Positions 8,929-15,918 of a DNA stretch of 27,053 nucleotides are shown here, piece by piece. The position numbers and the translations under genes were made by a program. The stretch comes from Parcubacteria group bacterium RIFCSPHIGHO2_01_FULL_47_10b (GTDB taxonomy: Bacteria; Patescibacteriota; Minisyncoccia; 2-01-FULL-47-10). The stretch's first letter is position 1. Every line of letters begins with the position of its first letter. The stretch is taken from the NCBI GenBank assembly GCA_001824325.1, contig MHXC01000033.1, positions 17,700 to 44,752 of the forward strand. The letters are read 5' to 3'. The notes below the pieces were generated by a model, which saw only the letters and a program-made list of their open reading frames with translations, did not search any database and had not been told where the DNA came from.

Positions 8929-8960
8929 TTTTACCGAGTTAATATTTGGTTTTAAAATAT

Positions 8961-9203
8961 ATGAAGAAATCGACAAGAAAAGACATTCGGAAGTACACAG
9001 CTGTTTTTGAGCCCGCGTTGGAAGGTGGCTATGTTGTCTATGTTCCCTCGCTCCCTGGCTGTGTAACACAAGGGGAAACATTTGAAGAAGCACAGATGAT
9101 GGTTCGAGATGCAATCGATGGCTACATTGCCGTATTAAAAGCTGATGAGGAAGCAGTGCCTATCGAGCGACCGGGCGTAGTAATTTCTGAAGTGTATTGT
9201 TGA
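8961..9203 (+). CDS. hicB: HicB-family antitoxin
   Basis: This 80-residue protein has the partial RNase-H-like HicB fold: YTAVFEPALEGGYVVYVPSLPGC, given here split as YTAVFEPALEGG and YVVYVPSLPGC, followed by TQGETFEEAQMMVRDAIDGYI. The ATG at 8961 is favoured over an in-frame TTG at 8946. No separate DNA-binding domain is visible. It is followed by what looks like a shortened hicA. The pair sits inside the citrate-cleavage operon. Confidence 0.85.
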   Translation: MKKSTRKDIRKYTAVFEPALEGGYVVYVPSLPGCVTQGETFEEAQMMVRDAIDGYIAVLKADEEAVPIERPGVVISEVYC

Positions 9204-9213
9204 TTTGTTGTAA

Positions 9214-9336
9214 ATGAGCAGCTACAAGTCCAAGCAAATTATTCACGTGCTTGATCAGTTGGGTTTTGTGCTTCGTCGAACAACTGGGTCTCACTATATT
9301 TATCGCAATCCTAGCAGGAGCTCAGAAAATTACTAG
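9214..9336 (+). pseudogene. hicA: Truncated HicA-like toxin
   Basis: The 40-codon frame begins MSSYKSKQIIHVLDQLGFVL and contains RRTTGSHYIYRNP, the start of a HicA mRNA-interferase double-stranded-RNA-binding fold with its catalytic His (GSH). It stops at a TAG at 9334 just where the usual hydrophobic/basic second half (typically another 20-40 residues) should begin. It directly follows hicB. The likely reading is a decayed toxin gene that leaves an orphan antitoxin. Confidence 0.65.
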
Positions 9337-9349
9337 ATGAGTAGTTTGC

Positions 9350-10318
9350 ATGTCGATATTACTAGACAACAATTCAGTCGTCGTCATTCAAGGTATTACT
9401 GGAAAACAGGGTACTTCAGCATGTACAGAGATGTTGGCATATGGAACTCGCGTTGTCGCCGGCGTGACACCGGGCAAGGGCGGGCAGACAGTCGATGGTG
9501 TTGGCGTACATGACACGGTTGCCGAAGCAATGCGCGCATATCCGGATATGAACGTGTCACTTATTTGTGTGCCGCCACCATTTGTGAAGGATGCTGCCTT
9601 GGAGGCGATGGCAGCGGGTCTAAAATTAATTGTTATATTAAGCGAAGGCGTACCGGCGCTGGATACCGCAGAGATGTTAGCGCACGCGCGGCTGCGCGGA
9701 GTTACGATTATTGGGCCTTCGTCGGTGGGCGTGATTTCGGTTGGAAAGGCAAAGGTGGGGCCGATCGGGGGGCCGACGCCAGACGAAATATTTGTTGCAG
9801 CGACGAGACGTCCGAAGAACCAGAAGTTAAAGACCGCGGGACATGCTGGTACTATCGGTGTTATTTCAAAATCAGGCGGCATGACGCTCGAACTAGGACT
9901 TATTCTTAAGAACGCTGGATATAGCGTAACAACGGCCTTGTCAATCGGCGGTGACATGATTGTGTGCAGCGATTTTGCAGATTTACTGCGATTGTTTGAA
10001 AAGGACCGTGCAACCGACGCAGTGGTGATTTATGGAGAACTCGGGGGCTCCTATGAAGAGCAGGCAGCTGTACTTATCAAGCAAGGAGGATTCACAAAGC
10101 CATTTGTGGCGTTTATCGCAGGAACATTTGCCGAAACGTATTTGCCCAAAGGCCAGCAGCTCGGCCACGCGGGTGCGATTATCGAGGGCGGCCGTGGTAC
10201 TGTGGAGAGTAAGGTGGAGGCGTTACGCGATGCAGGGGCCACAGTTGTGGACGCGCCGTATGATATTCCCAAGGCACTGAAGCGGTTACTCGGTGTTAAA
10301 AAGAAGGAACGCGCATGA
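9350..10318 (+). CDS. CoA-binding subunit of citryl-CoA synthetase / ATP-citrate lyase (SucD-like)
   Basis: This 322-residue SucD-like protein has an N-terminal CoA-binding Rossmann domain (QGITGKQGT near residue 14, then PGKGGQTVDGVGVHDT) and the ligase domain with the phospho-histidine loop LGHAGAIIEGG (His273). It is the expected partner of the ATP-grasp subunit at 7741. The C-terminus is short, so no citrate-synthase-like domain is fused; that activity is encoded separately at 11003. Its stop overlaps the next start (ATGA at 10315-10318), implying translational coupling. Family membership is firm; citrate rather than succinate as substrate is inferred from the partners. Confidence 0.85.
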   Translation: MSILLDNNSVVVIQGITGKQGTSACTEMLAYGTRVVAGVTPGKGGQTVDGVGVHDTVAEAMRAYPDMNVSLICVPPPFVKDAALEAMAAGLKLIVILSEGVPALDTAEMLAHARLRGVTIIGPSSVGVISVGKAKVGPIGGPTPDEIFVAATRRPKNQKLKTAGHAGTIGVISKSGGMTLELGLILKNAGYSVTTALSIGGDMIVCSDFADLLRLFEKDRATDAVVIYGELGGSYEEQAAVLIKQGGFTKPFVAFIAGTFAETYLPKGQQLGHAGAIIEGGRGTVESKVEALRDAGATVVDAPYDIPKALKRLLGVKKKERA

Positions 10319-10656
10319 TCCACATAATCATAAGGCCAATTACCCGCAAGGAATTGCAGAGCATGACCGCAGAAGGATTTGGTGATTTTATGAAAGCAGT
10401 TGTTGATATTGAGAATGGCATTATGGCTGTTGGGGGAGATTTACATGCAGATGAGGAGGCGAAACTGTTGGACAAAGGCTCAAAGCAGATGAACCTCTGG
10501 GGAATCAACTTGCACCTGCAGAAAAATGTTACGGATTTTATTGAGTTCGATTCGATGATAAATATTCGTCCTTCTGATAATAATAGATCGCGCGGCGTCG
10601 AAAATATGGAAATTCAAAATAAGATTCGGGCGATTGTGGCGGATTTAATTCAATAA
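10315..10656 (+). CDS. DUF5674 family protein
   Basis: This 113-residue protein looks like DUF5674, a small family found often in CPR genomes. The sequence shows an N-terminal helix with ITRKELQSM and a central ENGIMAVGGDLHADEEAKLL segment. It next has a WGINL motif, and the tail is SRGVENMEIQNKIR. The start overlaps the stop of the preceding CoA-ligase gene. No catalytic motif is recognised and the function is unknown. Confidence 0.7.
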   Translation: MIHIIIRPITRKELQSMTAEGFGDFMKAVVDIENGIMAVGGDLHADEEAKLLDKGSKQMNLWGINLHLQKNVTDFIEFDSMINIRPSDNNRSRGVENMEIQNKIRAIVADLIQ

Positions 10657-10658
10657 TC

Positions 10659-10982
10659 ATGCAACATGCGTCCTTGGCACAAGGAGGGTGGGGCAAACTG
10701 TCGCTCGTTGAGCAGATGGCCAATATTGGGAGCGAGGTCGGACGTGGTGCGAACTGGGCTGCACGCGATCCTGATCAATCCCGCCGATCGCTCGAACGAG
10801 CCTTGGAATTAATTGATTTAACATTGGCTGACAGACGCTGGCGTGGTCGTTTTAAGGAGATTGCACGTATTCGGGATGTTGTTGCTGCGCAGTGGCTTGG
10901 TGAGACTGCGTATACAACAACCTGTTCTGATTTAGACGAATACTTTTTGCAATTTGGGATAGCGGCGCGGAGCACAAAATGA
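10659..10982 (+). CDS. Small conserved protein, function unknown (often near DUF5674 in CPR)
   Basis: A 107-residue, mostly helical protein with the segments WGKLSLVEQMANIGSEVGR, SLERALELIDLTLADRRW and a late DLDEYFLQFGIAAR. I recall similar proteins as widespread in CPR bacteria but know no assigned function. It starts 2 nt after the DUF5674 stop and sits inside the citrate-cleavage operon. There is no signal peptide or membrane segment. Confidence 0.7.
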   Translation: MQHASLAQGGWGKLSLVEQMANIGSEVGRGANWAARDPDQSRRSLERALELIDLTLADRRWRGRFKEIARIRDVVAAQWLGETAYTTTCSDLDEYFLQFGIAARSTK

Positions 10983-11002
10983 GAGATTAAACAAAACATA
11001 TC

Positions 11003-11776
11003 ATGAAAATCACTACAGCCATCACCGGTCAATTTGACGAGCTTCCATACGTGAGAGGATACAAAATTACCGATCTCATGGAGAAAGTGTCATTCACCGA
11101 TGCCATATATTTGGTGTTGAACGGCCAATTACCGTCGGCGAAAGCGCGTCCGTTTCTGGACGTATTACTTATTGCGGCCATTGATCATGGTGCTGCACCT
11201 ATATATACACAAAACGCTCGCAATACCGCTTCTGCTGGTGGTAGTACGGCCGCGGCTATTGCAGCTGGTGTATTGGGGATCGGGGAATTTACCGGCGGCG
11301 CTGTAGAGGCGTGCGCGCGAGTATTACAAGACGGGGGAGCAACTGTTCCAGTAGGCGATACAAATGCCGTTCAACAAACAGCAGCCGCAATCGTTACGAG
11401 TCACAAAGAAAGCAAGAAGCGTATCGCTGGCTACGGACACAAACTATACACAGATGCTGATCCGCGCACCGAAACCATTATCGCACAAGCGAAGAAGCTT
11501 GGATTTTATGGCCGCTATTTTGAGCTCGCCGAAGCGATCGAGCGCGAACTCGAAACACAGCTGGGTAAAAAGTTAGTATTCAATATCGACGGCGCACTTG
11601 CTGCCGGGATTCTAGAGCTTGGGTTCGGCGCCGACACTGCGAATGCATTTTTCATTATCTCCCGCGTGCCTGGATTAGCGGCTCATATCCAAGAAGAACG
11701 CTTAAACCCGCCAGTCAGCCGACGGCAATCCGAGGAAGAGATCGAGTATAGAGGTGAAAAGCCAAGGAGCTTGTAA
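11003..11776 (+). CDS. Citryl-CoA lyase (citrate-synthase fold)
   Basis: This 257-residue citrate-synthase-fold protein has candidate catalytic residues His62 (IDHGAAP), His146 (GYGHKLY) and Asp196 (FNIDGALA), and a C-terminal SRVPGLAAHIQEERL segment. The size and the C-terminal NIDG context match stand-alone citryl-CoA lyase and the C-terminal module of ATP-citrate lyase, not full-length citrate synthase (about 400 residues). With the two ligase subunits upstream it completes a citrate-cleaving system. Running in reverse as a citrate synthase cannot be excluded. Confidence 0.85.
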   Translation: MKITTAITGQFDELPYVRGYKITDLMEKVSFTDAIYLVLNGQLPSAKARPFLDVLLIAAIDHGAAPIYTQNARNTASAGGSTAAAIAAGVLGIGEFTGGAVEACARVLQDGGATVPVGDTNAVQQTAAAIVTSHKESKKRIAGYGHKLYTDADPRTETIIAQAKKLGFYGRYFELAEAIERELETQLGKKLVFNIDGALAAGILELGFGADTANAFFIISRVPGLAAHIQEERLNPPVSRRQSEEEIEYRGEKPRSL

Positions 11777-11808
11777 AGAGCTTATAGCGCGTGATTATAA
11801 TAAACGCA

Positions 11809-11913
11809 ATGACTACCATGAGCAACTCAAAACACGGATCTCCCCATTTGACCACTATCGTTTTTGTGCAGCGCGACGGACGTACGCTCATGGTGCACCA
11901 CTCGTACGAATAA
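11809..11913 (+). pseudogene. Possible N-terminal fragment of a Nudix hydrolase
   Basis: A 34-codon frame reads HLTTIVFVQRDGRTLMVHHS and then stops, before any Nudix box. The segment resembles the first beta-strands of MutT-like proteins. Nothing downstream continues the domain. A short real peptide or chance similarity are alternatives. Confidence 0.3.
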
Positions 11914-11914
11914 T

Positions 11915-11943
11915 TTGACTACTGTAATACAAATTGTTACACT
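11915..11943 (+). promoter_or_regulatory. Promoter with imperfect palindrome ahead of the RHH/RelE pair
   Basis: TTGACT (11915-11920) and TACACT (11938-11943) are 17 nt apart. The spacer holds TGTAA and TTACA arms 9 nt apart (11923-11941), a possible autoregulatory operator for the ribbon-helix-helix antitoxin that follows. Confidence 0.5.
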
Positions 11944-11971
11944 GAAAACATAATGATCCTTGCATCCATCT

Positions 11972-12202
11972 ATGCGAAACATCATTAATATATCGTTGCC
12001 TCGTGCAATGGCCAAACAAGTCAACGAAGCAGTGAAAGAAGGCGGATTTGCCAGTAAGAGCGAATTCTTCAGGTACTTAGTTCGGTTATGGGACGAGGAA
12101 AAATTATATAGAGATGTAATGGAAGGGGAGCGCGATATTGCTGCAGGACGCTATCGCGAGGTAAGCTCTCCCGAAGAATTGCTCGTCCACGATGAGGATT
12201 AA
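11972..12202 (+). CDS. Ribbon-helix-helix antitoxin
   Basis: This 76-residue protein starts with an RHH DNA-binding unit (MRNIINISLPRAMAKQVNEA, then GGFASKSEFFRYLVRL). An acidic C-terminal part follows (DVMEGERDIAAGRYREV), which in ParD/RelB-like antitoxins binds the toxin. The ATG at 11972 matches the usual family start. It overlaps the toxin gene by 11 nt, the standard type II arrangement. Confidence 0.82.
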   Translation: MRNIINISLPRAMAKQVNEAVKEGGFASKSEFFRYLVRLWDEEKLYRDVMEGERDIAAGRYREVSSPEELLVHDED

Positions 12203-12458
12203 ATATGCGCGAAAATTTGAGAAGCAACTGCAGAAACTCCCGAATCGCATTCAGCAAAAATGTTTTGCAAGAATTCGTATTTTTGAAGACAACCCATATG
12301 ATTCGCGACTTCGGACGCATCATTTATCTGGTACACTTAGTGGGCGCCAAGCGTTTTGGATCGATTTTCGGTACCGCGTTATCTTCATTATTGCGGACGA
12401 GAAGGGTCAGCATGTTGCATATTTTTCAGCGATTGGTACGCATGCGATTTATGATTAA
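12192..12458 (+). CDS. RelE/ParE-superfamily toxin
   Basis: An 88-residue RelE-fold toxin with the pattern KYARKFEKQLQKLP, LRTHHLSG, FRYRVIFIIAD and a closing YFSAIGTHAIYD. The family cleaves mRNA on the ribosome or acts on gyrase; the HxLSG and RYRVIF segments favour the RelE mRNA-interferase side. The gene overlaps its antitoxin. It appears intact. Confidence 0.82.
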   Translation: MRIKYARKFEKQLQKLPNRIQQKCFARIRIFEDNPYDSRLRTHHLSGTLSGRQAFWIDFRYRVIFIIADEKGQHVAYFSAIGTHAIYD

Positions 12459-12473
12459 CATACTTCGGTTTTC

Positions 12474-13772
12474 ATGAAACCCATCGCACTAATCCTCGCA
12501 GCCGGCGAATCGAGCCGGTTCGAGCCGTATAGCTATCTCGGGCATCATAAGTCAATGCTTACGGTGTGTGGTACGCCGATTTTGGCGCACGTGGTACGAC
12601 AAATCGCTGAAGCAGGGCTCGCCGATATCGTGATCGTGATTAACAAGACCAATGCTGATATCAAACAGCATCTGGGCGATGGCTCGGCATTCGGTGCGAA
12701 AATTCGATATGCAGTTCAAGACGAGCCGCTTGGTCAGGGAAATGCAATCGTAGCTGCAAAGGCGTTACTGCAGGGAAGCGAGTCAGGCGCAAAAAGCGCC
12801 GAGCCACGAGATTTTATCGTGTTCAACCCCTCTCATATTCGCGCTTCAGAATTTATAAAACCATTACTAGACGCCAAGGGCGCTGGCATCGACGCAGTGC
12901 TCCTTGGGCGAAAAACGAAGGAGCCATGGCGATACGGCATTTTCCGACTCGAAAACGAACGCGCTGTCGAAATTATTGAAAAACCGGCGAAAGGCAGCGA
13001 GCCCTCGGATATTAAAGTGGTGGGATTGTGGTATCTCTCTGCTGATTTTCTCGAGACGCTTGAAGCCACACCCATAGAACAATACCAGTTCGAGGCAGCG
13101 CTAAACACCTATATGAAAACGCACAACGTGCGGGTCATTCTCACACAAAAAGAAACATATCCACTAAAATTCGCATGGGATTTGCTCACGATGACCCAAG
13201 CGCTTCTGTGCATGCAAAAAGGTTCAATCGCGAGAGACGCTACGGTACATAAGAGCGTTGTCATTGATGAGTCAGACGGGCCTATTGTCATCGAATCTGG
13301 CGCACGAGTTTTTGAACATTCTGTAATTCGCGGTCCCGCGTATATTGGCCGCAATGCAACTGTTGGCAACCACTGTGTAGTCCGCGAATCATCTATAGAA
13401 GAGGGTACGAAAATTGGCGCGCACTTAGAACTCGCCCGTTCGCTCATGATGGAGCGTTCACAAGCACACAGCGGCTATATTGGCGACAGCGTAATCGGCC
13501 GCGATTGTTGGATCGGCACCGATTTTCATTCAGCCAATGCGCGGTTCGATAAAGCACATGTACAAGTCACCGTCAAAGCCGAACGCATCGACTCGGGCAG
13601 ACGCAAGCTTGGTGTTATAATGGGGCATGGTGTCAGCGTGGGCATTAAATCGGGAACGATGCCCGGCGTGGTGATTGGTTCAGAAGCAGCGATTGGACCC
13701 GGCGCAATACTATACGAAAACGTGGAACCAAAAGGCAAAATAGTAACCAGACACGACACCAAAAACGAATGA
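12474..13772 (+). CDS. Sugar-1-phosphate nucleotidyltransferase with left-handed beta-helix domain (GlmU-like)
   Basis: The N-terminal half (to about residue 250) is a Rossmann-type nucleotidyltransferase with LILAAGESSRF, a Lys in GHHKSMLTVCG, and QDEPLGQGNAIVAA. The second half, from about residue 260, has hexapeptide repeats of a left-handed beta-helix (ARVFEHSVIRGPAYIG, IGRDCWIG, IGSEAAIGPGA). The build resembles GlmU and archaeal sugar-nucleotide pyrophosphorylases. The usual LAAGxGTRM is altered to LAAGESSRF, and DxD is replaced by NPSH near residue 119, so activity may be atypical. The last 4 nt overlap the next gene. Confidence 0.82.
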   Translation: MKPIALILAAGESSRFEPYSYLGHHKSMLTVCGTPILAHVVRQIAEAGLADIVIVINKTNADIKQHLGDGSAFGAKIRYAVQDEPLGQGNAIVAAKALLQGSESGAKSAEPRDFIVFNPSHIRASEFIKPLLDAKGAGIDAVLLGRKTKEPWRYGIFRLENERAVEIIEKPAKGSEPSDIKVVGLWYLSADFLETLEATPIEQYQFEAALNTYMKTHNVRVILTQKETYPLKFAWDLLTMTQALLCMQKGSIARDATVHKSVVIDESDGPIVIESGARVFEHSVIRGPAYIGRNATVGNHCVVRESSIEEGTKIGAHLELARSLMMERSQAHSGYIGDSVIGRDCWIGTDFHSANARFDKAHVQVTVKAERIDSGRRKLGVIMGHGVSVGIKSGTMPGVVIGSEAAIGPGAILYENVEPKGKIVTRHDTKNE

Positions 13773-14323
13773 GAACAGAAACACGCATACTCCTACACGG
13801 AGCGAATCTTTGGTATTTTGGGGAAGGGATGTTCGGCCCCCTGTTTGCGGTATTCACGGAACGTATCGGCGGGAACGTCTTTGATATCGCGTGGGCGTGG
13901 GCAACGTACTTAATGGTCACCGGTGTGCTTATGGTTATCATTGGAAAAACCACAACCACAGCGCTGCGCCAGAAGCGACTTTTGGTAACTGGCTATATAT
14001 TGAATGCAGTGCTGACATTTTGTTATTTGCTTATCTCGACCCCTACGCATTTGTTCTTAATCCAGATTGGGTTGGGTGTCGCGGGAGCGTTGGCAACGCC
14101 GACATGGGATTCGCTGTACTCGCATTACCAGAGTAAGCGAATGCGTAGCTATATTTGGGGCCTGGCCGAGGGCGAGGCATTTATGCTCACAGGTATCGCA
14201 ATTCTGATCGGTGGATATATTGTTGGAACATTTTCATTTACGACGTTGTTTATTGTGATGGGTACGGTACAAACCATTGCCGCGTTGTGGCAGGCGCGTA
14301 TTTTACGGAGGGTGCGACAATAA
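13769..14323 (+). CDS. Half-size MFS-like membrane protein
   Basis: A 184-residue protein with about five or six hydrophobic helices that looks like one half of a major facilitator transporter. An N-terminal amphipathic stretch is followed by WYFGEGMFGPLFAVF, a loop with RQKRLLVTGYILNAV and a second-half-like GLAEGEAFMLTG. The start overlaps the nucleotidyltransferase stop (ATGA). Normal MFS proteins are about 400 residues, so this may work as a dimer or be a natural short form; no frameshift is seen. Substrate unknown. Confidence 0.65.
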   Translation: MRTETRILLHGANLWYFGEGMFGPLFAVFTERIGGNVFDIAWAWATYLMVTGVLMVIIGKTTTTALRQKRLLVTGYILNAVLTFCYLLISTPTHLFLIQIGLGVAGALATPTWDSLYSHYQSKRMRSYIWGLAEGEAFMLTGIAILIGGYIVGTFSFTTLFIVMGTVQTIAALWQARILRRVRQ

Positions 14324-14355
14324 TTCGGTTGGGCGGTTTGTTATCAACATATACT

Positions 14356-15030
14356 ATGAACTCAGCATTCAAAATTCCTCATAAGCCAAAACCGCATTTT
14401 TTTGTCGACGTTGATCGGGTCCTGATTGATTTTCCGAAGATGCGAGATGGATGGAACGAGCGTTTCACGAAACGGCTCGGCGCCGAGACACTGGAACGGT
14501 TCAAAGAGTTTTACGATGCGCACAAGGCATCATGGCAGGGGACCTATGAGTCGCTGGTAGATCAGTTTTTCATCGAGCACGCTGATCCGGCCGATGTGCA
14601 ACACGTGCGGTCGATTTTTTTTGATATTGATTACCGTCAGTTTTACCTCCCGCGTGTTATTGAGACACTAAAAATGCTTCACAAAATAGGCGGCATAACG
14701 ATTTTCACCCAAGGATTCACGGACTTGCAAGGCGCAAAAGTACAGCCATTGATCGACGATGGTGTTGTGGGCGCAGCAGCTATTTGTATCGCCAAACAAA
14801 AAACTGATGTTATTGGGGCGTGCCTCGCAGACACTGGCACCCATCAGCCCGTTGTCCCGGTTGTAATAGACGACTACGTCGAAGTCCTCGAAGCATTTCG
14901 GCATTATGCGCCATCAGCAATCGGCGTACTCGTCTACGGCAACCACCCCGAACAACAAGCGCTTATCGGCAACGCAGAATTCCCACAAATCGTCATTGAA
15001 CAGTTGCAAGATATCGGGAGGTTTGTATAA
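14356..15030 (+). CDS. HAD-like hydrolase with altered motif I
   Basis: The 224-residue protein has an HAD layout: motif I FFVDVDRVLIDFP, motif II TIFTQGF, a motif III Lys near KQKTDVIG and motif IV VVIDDYVEVLEAF. The motif I Asp pair is present, but the usual Thr of DxDGT is Val and the Gly is Arg, so it may be a specialised phosphatase. The ATG at 14356 is used; the longer frame runs back through the MFS gene. Its TAA shares an A with the ATG of the isopentenyl phosphate kinase gene. Confidence 0.75.
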   Translation: MNSAFKIPHKPKPHFFVDVDRVLIDFPKMRDGWNERFTKRLGAETLERFKEFYDAHKASWQGTYESLVDQFFIEHADPADVQHVRSIFFDIDYRQFYLPRVIETLKMLHKIGGITIFTQGFTDLQGAKVQPLIDDGVVGAAAICIAKQKTDVIGACLADTGTHQPVVPVVIDDYVEVLEAFRHYAPSAIGVLVYGNHPEQQALIGNAEFPQIVIEQLQDIGRFV

Positions 15031-15851
15031 TGCACTCCACAATGACACACTCGACAACAGTTATCATCAAGTTTGGAGGAAGCATCATTACAAAGAAGCG
15101 TTCAGCTAAGCCGACACTGCGTCCTGATATTATATCCCAGCTCGGATCGGAGTTGGCATTTTTTTTACACGAAAACAGCGATACACAAGTAATCTTACTG
15201 CGAGGAGCTGGCAGTTACGGGCATCCTATTGTGTATAAGTATAAATTGTATGAAAGAACAGTGTTGTCGCTCCAACAACAGAAAGGATATCAGGAGACAA
15301 GAGCATTAATGGATAGGCTTACTGACGAAGCAACGTCAGTTTTACTGAAGACTGGTTGTCCAATCGAGCCACTCCGTACTCCAGAGCTATTTGAATATAG
15401 AAACGATCTGATTCACCTTACAAAACGAGGTTTGATCGAACAAGCGCTTTCTCTCGGGAAAATTCCATTTTTCGGTGGCGATATTTTACTCGACGAACTC
15501 AATAGGCCATATATCATTTCAGCTGATGAAATTGGCTCATATCTAGTCAAAAAATTTCGGATTGAGCGTTTGTTGTTTGCAACGGATGTCAATGGCGTAC
15601 TCGATCACTTTCCGCCCGGACAAAATGAAGCACATATTTCTCACCTTTCCCGAGCTGACATTCGACATCGCGTAAAGAATCACTCTCTTCAAAGTCATGA
15701 AACAGATGTGACAGGTGGGATTTTTGGGAAACTGAACAAACTAGTAACGTTGGATGGTTGCGAAACCGTTATATTTAATGGAGCTATGGCAGGGAATTTG
15801 TTGCAGGTGTTACAAGGCAAAAACATCGGCACAAAGATAACGAAAAACTGA
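15030..15851 (+). CDS. Isopentenyl phosphate kinase
   Basis: This 273-residue amino-acid-kinase-fold protein phosphorylates isopentenyl phosphate to isopentenyl diphosphate with ATP. It shows VIIKFGGSIITKK at the N-terminus and GAGSYGHP with His65, matching the catalytic His that marks IPK against other kinases of the fold. It also has GGDILLDELNRPYIISADE and LLFATDVNGVL. A GGGAGG-like ribosome site (GGGAGG, 15016-15021) lies 8 nt ahead of a start that shares one base with the previous stop (TAATG). IPK belongs to the archaeal-type alternative mevalonate routes. Here it faces idi and ispH. Confidence 0.88.
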   Translation: MHSTMTHSTTVIIKFGGSIITKKRSAKPTLRPDIISQLGSELAFFLHENSDTQVILLRGAGSYGHPIVYKYKLYERTVLSLQQQKGYQETRALMDRLTDEATSVLLKTGCPIEPLRTPELFEYRNDLIHLTKRGLIEQALSLGKIPFFGGDILLDELNRPYIISADEIGSYLVKKFRIERLLFATDVNGVLDHFPPGQNEAHISHLSRADIRHRVKNHSLQSHETDVTGGIFGKLNKLVTLDGCETVIFNGAMAGNLLQVLQGKNIGTKITKN

Positions 15852-15884
15852 GCACTCACGTTGGACTGTGTGAATACTCAGTTT
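15843..15884 (-). terminator. Intrinsic terminator of ispH (minus strand)
   Basis: Perfect arms AAACTGAG (15845-15852) and CTCAGTTT (15877-15884), with an inner TCAC/GTGA pair, are followed on the minus strand by a run of T. The left arm covers the stop codon of the kinase gene. Confidence 0.6.
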
Positions 15885-15892
15885 AGTTCGAT

Positions 15893-15918
15893 CACCCCCT
15901 AGGAGTGTTTTATTTTTT
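15893..15918 (+). terminator. Intrinsic terminator of the isopentenyl phosphate kinase gene
   Basis: A short hairpin (CAC/GTG plus CC/GG with one mismatch and a 3-nt loop, 15893-15907) is followed by TTTTATTTTTT. The T-tract overlaps the ispH stop codon on the other strand. Confidence 0.5.

Noticed and set aside
7741..10318. Ordinary succinyl-CoA synthetase (SucCD)
   Set aside because: The large subunit carries citrate-type motifs, and a citryl-CoA lyase gene follows in the same operon. No other TCA genes are present.
13645..13959. Minus-strand 104-codon frame across the nucleotidyltransferase/MFS junction
   Set aside because: It is antisense to two well-supported coding genes and has no recognisable motif.
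5077..15030. Recoding of TGA (as in some CPR lineages)
   Set aside because: TGA ends many genes at the expected length here and does not occur inside conserved domains.
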